Assembly: GCF_003671765.1 (NCBI RefSeq) | Contig: NZ_QPIB01000012.1 | Location: forward strand, 261,332 to 325,331 | Source: Xenophilus sp. E41 | GTDB lineage: Bacteria; Pseudomonadota; Gammaproteobacteria; Burkholderiales; Burkholderiaceae_C | Length of the DNA stretch: 64,000 bases | Direction: 5' to 3' | In this document: one piece after another, positions 10,500 to 19,159 of the stretch | How positions within the stretch are numbered: the stretch's first letter is position 1 | How the letters are laid out: each line of letters begins with the position of its first letter | Made by a program: the position numbers and the translations under genes | The notes under the pieces: model-generated | The model's database searches: none | Told to the model about the DNA's origin: nothing | The model's input: the letters and a program-made list of their open reading frames with translations, nothing else

Positions 10500-11423
10500 A
10501 TGGAGACACTCACAAGAAAGCAGTGGGCGCTGTTCGTCCCGCTGACGCTCGCCTGGGGCCTGAACTGGCCGGTGATGAAGCTGGGCGTGACGGACTATCC
10601 GCCCATCACCTTCCGCGCGCTGTCGCTGTGGCTGGGCGTGCCGGTGCTGGGCGGGGTGCTGGTCGCGATGAAGGTGCCCTTCCGCATTCCGCGCCGGCAC
10701 TGGCCCGAGCTGCTGGTGCTGGGCGCGACCAACATGTTCGTCTGGCACGTGTGCATCATCGTCGCGCTCAAGGAGCTGTCCAGCGGCCGCGCGGCGATCC
10801 TGGGCTACACGATGCCGATCTTCTCGGCGCTGCTCGGTGCCTGGCTGTTCGGCACGCGGCTGGCCGGCCGGGCCTGGCTGGGCGTCGGCGCCGCAGCGCT
10901 GGGGGTGGCACTGCTGCTGTGGCACGCGATCGCCGGCATGTCCGGCAAGCGGGGCTACATGGCGCTGGCGCTCTTCGCTGCGGCCACCTGGGCGCTGGGC
11001 ACGCAGCTGCTGCGGCGCACGCGCATCCCGGTGCCCACGCTCGCGATCTCCTTCTGGATGACCACGCTGACGGCCGTGGTCATGACGGTGCTGGCGGTGC
11101 TGCTGGAGCGGCCGCAGTGGAAGGCGCCGTCCACAGCCACCTGGGCCGCGATCGTCTACAACGCGGTGCTGATCTTCGGCTTCGCGCACGCGGCCTGGTT
11201 CGCGCTCGCGCGCGAGTTGCCGCCGATCGCGTCGACCCTCAGCGTGATGCTGATCCCGGTGCTCGGCGTCTTCAGCGGCGCACTCTGGCTCGGCGAGGTG
11301 CTGCACTGGCAGGACTGGGCCGCGGTGGCGCTGATGGTGGCGGCCATCGCCGCCGTGCTGTCGCCCGCCGCGCCACGGACTGCCGCGCCGGCGGCGCGTC
11401 CCGGCCGGTCGTCACGATCGTGA
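10500..11423 (+). CDS. EamA/DMT-family transporter, second copy
   Basis: 307-residue EamA transporter with ten predicted helices; its start TLAWGLNWPVMKLGVTDYP matches the same signature as its neighbour, but the remaining sequence is quite different, so this is not a recent tandem duplication. It starts 58 bases after the first copy. The last codons fall in the 16-base palindrome CGTCACGATCGTGACG (11410-11425), which could act as a terminator hairpin that includes the stop codon. Confidence 0.88.
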   Translation: METLTRKQWALFVPLTLAWGLNWPVMKLGVTDYPPITFRALSLWLGVPVLGGVLVAMKVPFRIPRRHWPELLVLGATNMFVWHVCIIVALKELSSGRAAILGYTMPIFSALLGAWLFGTRLAGRAWLGVGAAALGVALLLWHAIAGMSGKRGYMALALFAAATWALGTQLLRRTRIPVPTLAISFWMTTLTAVVMTVLAVLLERPQWKAPSTATWAAIVYNAVLIFGFAHAAWFALARELPPIASTLSVMLIPVLGVFSGALWLGEVLHWQDWAAVALMVAAIAAVLSPAAPRTAAPAARPGRSSRS

Positions 11424-11425
11424 CG
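11410..11425. repeat. 16-base palindrome CGTCACG-AT-CGTGACG at gene end
   Basis: Perfect palindrome spanning the stop codon of the second EamA gene and followed by GGTTT. The same arms occur at 23899-23914 (centre TT) and as a shorter form at 60189-60203. All three lie at the 3' end of a gene, so a terminator or mRNA-end function is likely; a protein-binding site is the alternative. Confidence 0.5.
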
Positions 11426-11581
11426 GGTTTGGCCGCGGCGCCCATCCGACGAGCGCTGCGGGCCGATTGCACTTCATCCGTTTCGGGCGTCGTTCACCGC
11501 CCATGACCTGCGGGGTCATCGACGGCACGACGCCGCGCGCGGACAGTCGAGCCATCGACAACGACCCGCAGGAGCAATCAC

Positions 11582-11824
11582 ATGAACACCGGCTTCGACA
11601 TCCTTCCGCTGGCCGTGGCGCTGCTGATCGGCATGAGCGCCGTGGGCTCGTGCATCGGCATCGCGATGCTGGGCAGCAAGCTGATCGAGGGCTCGGCGCG
11701 TCAGCCCGACCTGATGCAGGAGCTGCAGTCGAAGTTCTTCCTGGCGGCCGGCGTGACCGACGGCGCCTTCATCATCGCCACCGGCATCGGGCTGTGGTTC
11801 GCCACCGCCAGTCCCTTCAAGTGA
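11582..11824 (+). CDS. atpE: Stand-alone F-type ATP synthase c subunit
   Basis: 80-residue protein with the two-helix hairpin of the F0 c-ring subunit. Helix 1 carries a GxGxxG-like run (SAVGSCIGIAMLGS, 19-32), the polar loop is ARQPDL (39-44), and helix 2 (KFFLAAGVTDGAFIIATGIG) holds the proton-binding carboxylate Asp60. Length is the family norm. A good ribosome site (CAGGAGC) precedes the ATG. No other ATP synthase gene is in the window: neighbours are an EamA exporter and an AraC regulator. The 5' leader holds a small hairpin with arms ATGACC/GGTCAT (11503-11519). It is intact and may be an extra, differently regulated c subunit; a lone proteolipid of another complex is possible. Confidence 0.85.
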   Translation: MNTGFDILPLAVALLIGMSAVGSCIGIAMLGSKLIEGSARQPDLMQELQSKFFLAAGVTDGAFIIATGIGLWFATASPFK

Positions 11825-11834
11825 GGGGCGGCCT

Positions 11835-12839
11835 TCAGCCCGCGCGGCGCAGTGTGTCGGAGGGCGACTCGCCGAAGCGCGCGCGGTAGGACTGCGAGAA
11901 GCGCCCGAGGTGCGCGAAGCCGCAGTCCAGCGCCACCGACGACACGGTGGTGCCAGCCTGTGGCTCGCGCAGGCGCCGGTGCGCCACGTCCAGGCGCATG
12001 TCGCGCAGGTACTGCATCGGGCTGCAGTCGCGCGCGCGCCGAAAGGCCTCGAGCAGGGTACGCACCGGCACACCGGCGGCCTGCGCGATGTCGCCCAGGC
12101 GAAGCGGCTCGTCGGCATGCGCCTGCATGTACACCTCGGCGCGGCGCACGCAGCCGGGGCTGGCGCCGTGCGCGCTGCGCGGCGCCGGTGCGCGCAGCGG
12201 CGCGTCGTCCCAGGCCTGGCCGTCGAGCAGCAGCCGCAGCAGCAGGCGCTCCATCTCCAGCGCGATCAGCGGATGGCGGCGGACCGCGTCCATCAGCGCC
12301 TCGGAGGTCAGCAGCAGGCGCAACTGGTCGAGCCAGGCCTGCATCGCGGGCCGGCGCAGGTCGAGCACTTCGTCGAAGCGGATCGGCCGGCCCACGTGCG
12401 CCTCGACCATCGCTCGGTCGAGCCGCAGCACGAACTGCTCGCAGTCGGCCGACAGGTCGGCCACGAAGCGTGCGCCGGGGGCGCAGATCATGCCGCGCTG
12501 CACGTCGACCTGGAGTGCGCGGTCGCCCACACGCGCCTGTGCGCCGCCGCGCAGGCAGAACATCAGCAGGTGGTAGTCCTCGACGTGTTCGACGTCGACC
12601 TGCATCGCCTCGCCGAAGTCGATGGTGCCCACGCCGATGCCGCCCAGGCGCAGGAAGTCCATGTGCGAGCGTCCGCCCTCGGGCCGGCCGAGCGGGCGCA
12701 GATGGTGCGGCTGCATCACGCGCGAGATGCGCTCGCGCGTGTCGTCGAGGTCCCGCGACTCGAAGAGCCGGTTGGCGCGCAGCAGCGCGGGCTCGAAGGC
12801 GGCCGCGCGGGGGGCGGAAGGGGCGATGGCGGTGCGCAT
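11835..12839 (-). CDS. AraC/XylS-family regulator, AndR-like
   Basis: 334 residues from ATG at 12839; an earlier start at 13049 is possible in frame, but it would run through the promoter region of the divergent dioxygenase and has no family-like sequence. The N-terminal part is a cupin-like AraC_binding_2 sensor domain. Residues about 235-334 form the double helix-turn-helix: LRLGDIAQAAGVPVRTLLEA for the first, then the conserved SPMQYLRDMRLDVAHRRL and VALDCGFAHLGRFSQSYRARFGESPSD. It is divergently transcribed from a dioxygenase operon, the arrangement of andR with andAcAdAb in Burkholderia, so it probably activates that operon in response to its substrate. Confidence 0.88.
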   Translation of the reverse strand: MRTAIAPSAPRAAAFEPALLRANRLFESRDLDDTRERISRVMQPHHLRPLGRPEGGRSHMDFLRLGGIGVGTIDFGEAMQVDVEHVEDYHLLMFCLRGGAQARVGDRALQVDVQRGMICAPGARFVADLSADCEQFVLRLDRAMVEAHVGRPIRFDEVLDLRRPAMQAWLDQLRLLLTSEALMDAVRRHPLIALEMERLLLRLLLDGQAWDDAPLRAPAPRSAHGASPGCVRRAEVYMQAHADEPLRLGDIAQAAGVPVRTLLEAFRRARDCSPMQYLRDMRLDVAHRRLREPQAGTTVSSVALDCGFAHLGRFSQSYRARFGESPSDTLRRAG

Positions 12840-12938
12840 GGGCGTGTGGCTTCGCAAAAGCCTGCACCCCGCGCAAGAAGCGCGCCATGCCACACGATGG
12901 CGCACGCCGCGCACCAGCATGACGCAGCGCACTTTCCT

Positions 12939-12982
12939 GCGCGAATCGGACAAGGCCTTCGCGCACCCGCGCAAAACGGATA
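12939..12982 (+). promoter_or_regulatory. Candidate AraC/XylS operator (direct repeats) ahead of dioxygenase
   Basis: Two 14-base direct repeats, GCGCGAATCGGACA (12939-12952) and GCGCAAAACGGATA (12969-12982), match at 11 of 14 positions and start 30 bases apart, about three helical turns. They lie in the 221-base spacer between the AraC gene and the dioxygenase, 80-120 bases ahead of its start. Direct repeats near the promoter are typical of XylS/AraC binding sites. The assignment is from pattern only. Confidence 0.4.
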
Positions 12983-13060
12983 GCCGCGCGCGCCCGCCCT
13001 TCCAAGAATGAAGGCATCCGCACCGCTGCGCCGGCGCGGCCCCATGCAAAGGAAGGCCCC

Positions 13061-14347
13061 ATGAACCACATCGTCGACATCAGCGCCCTGAAGGCCGCCG
13101 ACGCCGCCGCAGCGCCCTCGCGGCTGGTGCATTTTCCGCAGCCCGACGGCTCGCGCGTGCCCTACGCCGTGTTCAGCTCGCAGGAGGTGTTCGAACGGGA
13201 GCAGGAACGCATCTACCGCGGCCCGACCTGGAGCTTCGTCGCGCTCGACGCCGAGATCCCCAAGGCCGGCGACTACAAGAGCACCTTCGTCGGCGACACG
13301 CCGGTGGTGGTGACGCGCACCGACGACGGCGGCGTGGCCGCCTGGGTGAACCGCTGTGCGCATCGCGGCGCCATCGTCTGCCGCAATGCGCGCGGCAACG
13401 CGAAGTCGCACACCTGCGTCTACCACCAGTGGAGCTTCGACGCCCGCGGCAACCTGCAGGGCGTGCCCTTCCGCCGCGGCAAGGACGGCGCCCCCGGCAT
13501 GCCGGCCGACTTCGACCCGAAGAACCACGGCCTGCGCCAGCTGCGCGCCCAGAGCCACAAGGGCCTGGTGTTCGCCACCTTCAGCGACGAGGCGCCGCCG
13601 CTGGAGGAATACATCGGCCCGCAGATGCTGCCCTGGGTCGACCGCGTGATGCACAAGCCGGTGGTGTACCTCGGCTGCACGCGGCAGTACGCCCGCAGCA
13701 ACTGGAAGCTCTACTACGAGAACGTGAAGGACCCGTACCACGCGAGCCTGCTGCACCTGTTCCACACCACCTTCAACATCTTCCGCGTGGGCATGAAGGC
13801 GCGCTCGATGGCCGACCAGCGCCACGGCCTGCACAGCATCATCACCGCCACCAAGGTGGACGAGAGCGACACCGCCTCGGCCTACAAGCAGCAGGCGATC
13901 CGCTCGATGGACGAGGGCTTCCACCTCGAGGACGACTCGGTGCTCGGCTTCGTGTCGGAGTACGAGGAGGACTGCACCAACCACATCCAGACCATCTTCC
14001 CGCAGCTGGTGCTGCAGCAGATCCACAACACGCTGGTGGCACGCCAGGTGCTTCCCAAGGGCCCGGGCGAGTTCGAGCTGGTCTTCCACTTCTTCGGCTA
14101 CGAGGACGACACGCCCGAGCTGCGCGCGCTGCGCATCAAGCAGGCCAACCTGGTCGGCCCGGCGGGCTACATCTCGATGGAGGACACCGAGGCCACCGAG
14201 CTGGTGCAGCGCGGCACCGCGCGCGACGCCGATGCCACCTCGGTGATCGAGCTGGGCCGCTCCGACCCGAACCGCGAGGACACGATGGTCACCGAGAACC
14301 TGATCCGCAAGTTCTGGACGGGCTACCAACAGCTGATGGGATATTGA
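13061..14347 (+). CDS. andAc: Rieske aromatic-ring dioxygenase, large subunit (AndAc-like)
   Basis: 428-residue catalytic alpha subunit of a ring-hydroxylating oxygenase. The Rieske [2Fe-2S] ligands are C99, H101, C119 and H122 (CAHRG...CVYH). The mononuclear iron motif is E220-x3-D224-x2-H227-x4-H232, including the Asp that bridges to the Rieske site. The stretch GNLQGVPFRRG is shared with salicylate 5-hydroxylase (NagG) and anthranilate dioxygenase (AndAc) types. With small subunit, Rieske ferredoxin and divergent AraC regulator it reproduces the andR-andAcAdAb layout, so anthranilate to catechol is the best guess; another aminobenzoate or salicylate is possible. AAGGAAGG precedes the start. 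Confidence 0.8.
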   Translation: MNHIVDISALKAADAAAAPSRLVHFPQPDGSRVPYAVFSSQEVFEREQERIYRGPTWSFVALDAEIPKAGDYKSTFVGDTPVVVTRTDDGGVAAWVNRCAHRGAIVCRNARGNAKSHTCVYHQWSFDARGNLQGVPFRRGKDGAPGMPADFDPKNHGLRQLRAQSHKGLVFATFSDEAPPLEEYIGPQMLPWVDRVMHKPVVYLGCTRQYARSNWKLYYENVKDPYHASLLHLFHTTFNIFRVGMKARSMADQRHGLHSIITATKVDESDTASAYKQQAIRSMDEGFHLEDDSVLGFVSEYEEDCTNHIQTIFPQLVLQQIHNTLVARQVLPKGPGEFELVFHFFGYEDDTPELRALRIKQANLVGPAGYISMEDTEATELVQRGTARDADATSVIELGRSDPNREDTMVTENLIRKFWTGYQQLMGY

Positions 14348-14874
14348 TGATGGACGCCACCACCCTCGAAGAACGCCCGACCGCCGTCGCCGCGGCCGCG
14401 CCGGTGTCGATGCAGCTCTGGTTCGAGATCCACCAGTTGCAGGAGCGCTACAGCGCCGCGCTGGACAACGACCGCCTGGAGGAATGGGCCACGCTCTTCA
14501 CCGAGGACTGCCTCTACGAGATCGTGCCCAAGGAGAACGCCGACCTGGGCCTGCCCATCGGCCTCATCCACTGCAACAACCAGCGCATGCTGCGCGACCG
14601 CGTGGTGTCGCTGCGCCACGCGAGCATCTACGAAGAGCACAGCTGCCGCCACATGACCAGCGGCCTGGTGATCACGCCGGTGGACGAGGACACGGTGCAG
14701 GCCGAGTCGAGCTACGTCGTGATCCAGACGCGCACCAACGGCGAGTCCTTCGTCTACCAGGCGGGCCGCTACCTGGACCGCATCGTGCGCACCCCGGCCG
14801 GCTGGCGCTATGCGCAGCGCCGGGTGATCTACGACACCTCGCGCGTCATCACCCTGCTGGCGACCCCGATATGA
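14347..14874 (+). CDS. andAd: Ring-hydroxylating dioxygenase, small subunit (AndAd-like)
   Basis: 175-residue beta subunit with the cystatin/NTF2-like fold that packs against the alpha subunit in alpha3beta3 dioxygenases. Recognisable features are LQERYSAALDNDRLEEWATLF and the conserved CHHxTS-like segment SCRHMTSGLVI. The ATG at 14347 overlaps the last base of the large-subunit stop codon; a second ATG follows at once. Gene length is normal for the family, and the next gene overlaps it by four bases. Confidence 0.82.
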   Translation: MMDATTLEERPTAVAAAAPVSMQLWFEIHQLQERYSAALDNDRLEEWATLFTEDCLYEIVPKENADLGLPIGLIHCNNQRMLRDRVVSLRHASIYEEHSCRHMTSGLVITPVDEDTVQAESSYVVIQTRTNGESFVYQAGRYLDRIVRTPAGWRYAQRRVIYDTSRVITLLATPI

Positions 14875-15197
14875 GCACCACGACCGAAGCCACCCAGTGG
14901 CACGACGTCGGCGAACCCGACGACTTTCCCGATGGGGCCGTGTGGCCGGTGATCGCCGGCGGCCTGCCGATCGCCGTCTTCCGCCAGGGCGAATCGCTGC
15001 ATGCGCTGCACGACCTGTGCACGCACGGCAACGCGCGCTTGTCCGAAGGCTGGATCGAGAACGGCAAGGTGGAATGCCCGCTGCACCAGGGGCTGTTCGA
15101 CATCTGCACCGGCGCCGCCTGCGGCGAACCGGCCACCGAGGACGTGCGCGTCTTCCCGATCCAGATCCGCGACGGCCGCGTCGAGGTGGCGGTCTAG
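14871..15197 (+). CDS. andAb: Rieske-type ferredoxin of the dioxygenase (AndAb-like)
   Basis: 108-residue [2Fe-2S] ferredoxin with Rieske ligands C50, H52, C69 and H72 in LCTHGNARLSEG and ECPLHQGLFD. It would carry electrons from an NAD(P)H reductase to the dioxygenase. Its ATG overlaps the small-subunit stop (ATGA). No ferredoxin reductase follows: the next gene is an ABC receptor, so the reductase must come from elsewhere in the genome, whereas known and operons include andAa. Confidence 0.85.
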   Translation: MSTTTEATQWHDVGEPDDFPDGAVWPVIAGGLPIAVFRQGESLHALHDLCTHGNARLSEGWIENGKVECPLHQGLFDICTGAACGEPATEDVRVFPIQIRDGRVEVAV

Positions 15198-15256
15198 CCG
15201 CCTGCGTTGCCGCCGCACCTCGAATCCGATTTTTCTCTTCACTTTCCGGAGCCTCC

Positions 15257-16462
15257 ATGCCTGCTTCCCAGAGCCGCCCCGCATCGCGCCGCAGCGCCCT
15301 GTCCGTTGCCCTCTTCACGGTGCTGTCCCTGGCGGCCGGCGTGCCGGCCCATGCGGCCGACCCGATCAAGGTGGGCCTCGCGCTCGACATCTCCGGCCCC
15401 TTCGCGGCCGGCGGCGCCGAGACGCGCGACGCGATCAACCTGGCGGTGAAGCTGCTGGGCAACAAGCTCGGCGGCTACCCGGCCGAATTCATCCAGGCCG
15501 ACACCGCCGGCAGCCCCGACCAGGCCAAGCAGATCGTCGACCGCTTCATCCAGCAGAACAGGATCGACTTCTTCACCGGCCCCACGCCCTCGAACGTGGC
15601 ACTGGCCGTGGGCCCGGCGCTCTTCGCGGCCAAGGTGCCCTTTGTCACCAGCAACCCCGGCCCGAGCCAGTACGCCGGTGCGCAGTGCAACCCCTATTTC
15701 TTCGGCCAGAGCTACCAGAACGACACCTGGGACGAGGCCGCCGGCCAGTGGGCCACCGACCAGAAGCTCAAGACCGCCTTCATCATCGCGCCCAACTACC
15801 CCGCGGGCCGCGACCACCTCACCGGCTTCAAGCGCACCTACAAGGGTCAGGTGGTGGCCGAGGTGTACGGCAAGGTGGGCCAGCTGGACTATGCCGCCGA
15901 GCTGGCGCAGATCCGCGCCGCCAAGCCCGAGGCGGTGTACTTCTTCCTGCCCGGCGGCATGGGCATCAACTTCATCAAGCAGTTCGTGGGCGCGGGCCTG
16001 TCGAAGGACGTGAAGCTGGTCACCAGCCCCGCCTCGGCCGACGAGGACACCATCGCCGCCGTGGGCGATCCGATGCTGGGCCTGTTCTCGACCTCGCAGT
16101 GGTCGCACGACCTGCCCAATGCGGCCAACCAGAAGTTCGTCACCGAGTTCCGCAAGGCCTACAACCGCTACCCCACCTTCTACGCCGCGCAGGCCTACGA
16201 CGCCATCCTGGCCATGGACGCCGCGGCCAAGGACGTGAAGGGCGACGTGAAGAACGAGGAGGCCGTGCTCAAGGCGCTGAAGGCGGCCAACTTCCAATCC
16301 ATCCGCGGGCCCTTCAAGTACGACACCAACAACTTCCCGATCCAGGACTACTACCTGCGCGTGATCGGCAAGGACAGCGAAGGCCGCATCACCAACAAGA
16401 CGCTGTCGACGCCGCTGAAGGGCTACCGCGACGCATACCACCAGCTCTGCAAGATGAAGTGA
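15257..16462 (+). CDS. Liv-type ABC receptor (aromatic/branched-chain ligand)
   Basis: 401-residue periplasmic binding protein of the LivJ/LivK (Peripla_BP_6) class. A signal peptide with basic start and AHAAD cleavage site covers about residues 1-34; the mature protein opens DPIKVGLALDISGPFAAGG, the typical first strand and ligand loop. It begins 59 bases after the ferredoxin gene and heads a complete Liv importer. Members near aromatic dioxygenases commonly bind aromatic acids, so the dioxygenase substrate is a likely ligand (inference). Confidence 0.9.
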   Translation: MPASQSRPASRRSALSVALFTVLSLAAGVPAHAADPIKVGLALDISGPFAAGGAETRDAINLAVKLLGNKLGGYPAEFIQADTAGSPDQAKQIVDRFIQQNRIDFFTGPTPSNVALAVGPALFAAKVPFVTSNPGPSQYAGAQCNPYFFGQSYQNDTWDEAAGQWATDQKLKTAFIIAPNYPAGRDHLTGFKRTYKGQVVAEVYGKVGQLDYAAELAQIRAAKPEAVYFFLPGGMGINFIKQFVGAGLSKDVKLVTSPASADEDTIAAVGDPMLGLFSTSQWSHDLPNAANQKFVTEFRKAYNRYPTFYAAQAYDAILAMDAAAKDVKGDVKNEEAVLKALKAANFQSIRGPFKYDTNNFPIQDYYLRVIGKDSEGRITNKTLSTPLKGYRDAYHQLCKMK

Positions 16463-16475
16463 CCCCCGCGCAGTG

Positions 16476-17396
16476 ATGACGCCCATCCTCTTCATCGAGC
16501 AGATGCTCAACGGCCTGGGCTACGGGCTGATGCTGTTCCTACTGGCCGCGGGGCTGACGCTGGTGTTCGGGATCATGGACGTGATGAACCTCGCGCACGG
16601 CTCGCTTTTCATGGGCGGCGCCTACGTGGCGGCGAGCGTGCACACGCGCACCGACTCCTTCGTGGGCGCGGTGCTTGCGGCGCTCGTGGTGGTCGTGCTC
16701 GTGGCCCTGGTGCTGGAGGCGCTGCTGGTGCGACGGCTCTACGGCCGCGACCACCTCGCGCAGGTGCTGGCGACCTTCGGCATCATCCTGGTGGCCGACG
16801 ACCTGGTGAAGATGGCCTGGGGGCCGGCGCCCATCATGGCGTCGGCGCCGGCCGCGCTGTCGGGCGCGGTCGAGATCCTGCCGGGCCTGCCCTACCCGGC
16901 GTACCGGCTCGTCATCCTCGTGGCCGGGCTGGTGGTGGCGGGCGGGCTGTACCTGCTGGTCAACCACACGCGCGTGGGCATGCTGGTGCGCGCCGGCGCC
17001 TCCAACCGCGCGATGGCCGAGTTCATGGGCGTGCGCGTGGGGCGCATCTTCTCGCTGGTGTTCCTGGTCGGCGCCGCGCTCGCGGCGCTGGCCGGCGCGC
17101 TGATGGGGCCGCTCACCGCCGTGCAGGTGGGCATGGGCGAGGAGATCCTGATTCCCTCGCTGGTGGTGCTGGTCATCGGCGGCATCGGCTCGATCCGAGG
17201 CGCCTTCGTGGCGGCGATGCTGGTCGGCCTGGTCGACACCATCGGCCGCGCCTTCGTGCCGCTGGCGCTGCGCCCGCTGCTGCCGCCCACGCTGGTGTCG
17301 GACCTGAGCGCGCTCATTGCCGGGCTGGCCACCTATGCGCTGATGGCGGCGGTGCTGGCCTTCAAGCCCACCGGCCTGTTCCCCGCCCGCGGCTGA
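16476..17396 (+). CDS. Liv-type ABC importer permease, LivH class
   Basis: 306-residue permease counted from ATG 16476; a GTG just before it (16473) is the alternative start. The opening FIEQMLNGLGYGLMLFLLAAGLTLVFGIMDVMNLAHG is the standard LivH entry, and the helix-loop EEILIPSLVVLVIGGIGSIRG near residue 225 is the conserved ATPase contact region. About eight membrane helices. It lies 13 bases after the receptor gene. Confidence 0.9.
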   Translation: MTPILFIEQMLNGLGYGLMLFLLAAGLTLVFGIMDVMNLAHGSLFMGGAYVAASVHTRTDSFVGAVLAALVVVVLVALVLEALLVRRLYGRDHLAQVLATFGIILVADDLVKMAWGPAPIMASAPAALSGAVEILPGLPYPAYRLVILVAGLVVAGGLYLLVNHTRVGMLVRAGASNRAMAEFMGVRVGRIFSLVFLVGAALAALAGALMGPLTAVQVGMGEEILIPSLVVLVIGGIGSIRGAFVAAMLVGLVDTIGRAFVPLALRPLLPPTLVSDLSALIAGLATYALMAAVLAFKPTGLFPARG

Positions 17397-17423
17397 GGCC
17401 GCGGCGACCGACTCTTTCGATCG

Positions 17424-18398
17424 ATGAAGCTCGAACGCTGGCTCCTCGGGTGCGCACTCGCCGCACTCGCCGTCTTCCCGCTGCTGGCGCCTGCGATGGG
17501 GCTGGACTTCTACGTCAACTTCGTGCGGCGGGCGCTGATCTTTGCAATGGCCGCGGCCAGCCTGAACTTCATCCTCGGCTTCGGCGGCATGGCGGCGCTG
17601 GGCCACATGGGCTTCGTCGGGGTGGGCGCGTACACGCTCGTGGCCCTGGCCGACGCCGGCCACGACTCGGCCTGGCTCATGTGGCCCGCGGGCGCCGTCG
17701 CGGGCGGCCTCGTCGCCGCGGCGATCGGCAGCGTGGCGCTGCGAACGCGCGGCGTGTACTTCATCATGATCACGCTGGCCTTCGCGCAGATGCTGTACTT
17801 CGCGGCGGTGTCGCTGCGTGCCTACGGCGGCGACGATGGCTACAACCTCATGGCCCGCCCCGGCTTCGGCCTGGGGCTGGACAGCACGCACGAGCCGACC
17901 TTCTACTGGGTCGTGCTCGTGCTCTTCGCCGGCGTGATGGCCTTGCTCAACCGCGCGACGGTATCGCGCTTCGGCCATGCGCTGATGGGCATCCGCGACA
18001 ACGAGGTGCGCATGCAGGCCATGGGCTACCCGGTGTTCCGGCTGCGGCTCGCGGCCTTCGCGCTGGCCGGCGCGGTGGCCGGGCTGGCGGGCGCGCTGCT
18101 GGTGTCGCACAACAGCTTCGTCAGTCCCTCGGTGATGCACTGGACGCAGTCGGCGACGCTGGTGGTGATGGTGATGATCGGCGGCGTCGGGCGGCGCTGG
18201 GGCGGACCGGTGGGCGCCGCGGTGTGGATCGGCCTGGAGGAATTCGCCAAGCAGCACACCGAGTACTGGCACCTGCCGCTGGGCGTGCTGCTGGTGGCCA
18301 TCGTCTTCCTCGCGCCGCGCGGCATCGCGGGCGTGCTCGAGCGGCGCCGCCGTGCCGCGCCCGCCGCGGACGGACGGACCGTGGAGGCCACGCCATGA
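17424..18398 (+). CDS. Liv-type ABC importer permease, LivM class
   Basis: 324-residue permease with the LivM hallmarks: NFILGFGGMAALGHMGFVGVGAY in helix 2-3 and the loop MGIRDNEVRMQAMGYPVFRLRL, followed by SHNSFVSPSVMHWTQSATLV and the GGVGRRWGGPVGA segment. It forms the channel with the LivH-type permease. The gene overlaps the following ATPase start by four bases. Confidence 0.9.
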   Translation: MKLERWLLGCALAALAVFPLLAPAMGLDFYVNFVRRALIFAMAAASLNFILGFGGMAALGHMGFVGVGAYTLVALADAGHDSAWLMWPAGAVAGGLVAAAIGSVALRTRGVYFIMITLAFAQMLYFAAVSLRAYGGDDGYNLMARPGFGLGLDSTHEPTFYWVVLVLFAGVMALLNRATVSRFGHALMGIRDNEVRMQAMGYPVFRLRLAAFALAGAVAGLAGALLVSHNSFVSPSVMHWTQSATLVVMVMIGGVGRRWGGPVGAAVWIGLEEFAKQHTEYWHLPLGVLLVAIVFLAPRGIAGVLERRRRAAPAADGRTVEATP

Positions 18399-19159
18399 GC
18401 AGCCTCTTCCAGGTCGACGGGCTGGTCAAGCGCTTCGGCGCGCTGGTGGCGACCGACCACGTGTCGCTGGCCGTGAACGCGGGCGAGGTGCATGCGCTGA
18501 TCGGCCCCAACGGCGCGGGCAAGTCGACGCTGGTCAACCTGATCTCGGGGCTGGTCCCGGCCGACGCGGGGCACATCGCGCTCGACGGCCTGAACCTCAC
18601 GCCGTTGCCGATGCATGCGCGCGTGCGCGCCGGGCTGTCGCGCTGCTTCCAGATCACGAGCATCTTCCGCGAGGCGACTGTGATGGACAACCTGCTGCTG
18701 GCCGCGCAGGCACATGCCGGCAGCAGCCTGCGTTTGCTGCGCGACCGCCGGCACGAGCAGCCGCTGGCCGACACCGCGCGGGCGCTGGCCGAGCGCGTGG
18801 GCCTGGTGCACGAGCTCGACCGCATGGCCGGCACGCTGCCGCACGGCGCGCAGCGCAAGCTCGACGTGGCGCTCGCGCTGGCCGCGCGGCCGAAGCTGCT
18901 GCTGCTCGACGAGCCCATGGCCGGGATGGGCCCGGAGGATTCCGAACGCATGACCGAACTGATCCACCGCCTGAAGGCCGACATGGCCATCCTCTTGATC
19001 GAGCACGACATGAAGGCCGTCTTCGCGCTGGCCGACCGCATCTCGGTGCTGGTCTACGGACGGGTGCTGGTGTCGGGCAGCGTTCAGGAGATCCGCGGCA
19101 ACCCGCAGGTGCAGGCCGTGTACCTCGGCACCGAGGACACGATGGCGGAGGCCGCCTGA
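18395..19159 (+). CDS. Liv-type ABC importer ATPase, LivG class
   Basis: 254-residue ATPase. Walker A GPNGAGKST is near residues 38-46, the Q-loop CFQITSIF follows, and Walker B with D-loop is LLLLDEPMAGM. The signature position reads LPHGAQRKLDVA, a degenerate form often seen in LivG-like proteins. H-loop is LIEHDMKAV. Both ends are coupled: its ATG overlaps the LivM stop and its stop overlaps the LivF start. Confidence 0.9.
   Translation: MSSLFQVDGLVKRFGALVATDHVSLAVNAGEVHALIGPNGAGKSTLVNLISGLVPADAGHIALDGLNLTPLPMHARVRAGLSRCFQITSIFREATVMDNLLLAAQAHAGSSLRLLRDRRHEQPLADTARALAERVGLVHELDRMAGTLPHGAQRKLDVALALAARPKLLLLDEPMAGMGPEDSERMTELIHRLKADMAILLIEHDMKAVFALADRISVLVYGRVLVSGSVQEIRGNPQVQAVYLGTEDTMAEAA

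Noticed and set aside
12840..13060. Longer AraC protein starting at 13049
   Set aside because: The 70 extra residues have no family-like features, and the start would place the coding sequence over the probable operator and promoter of the dioxygenase.
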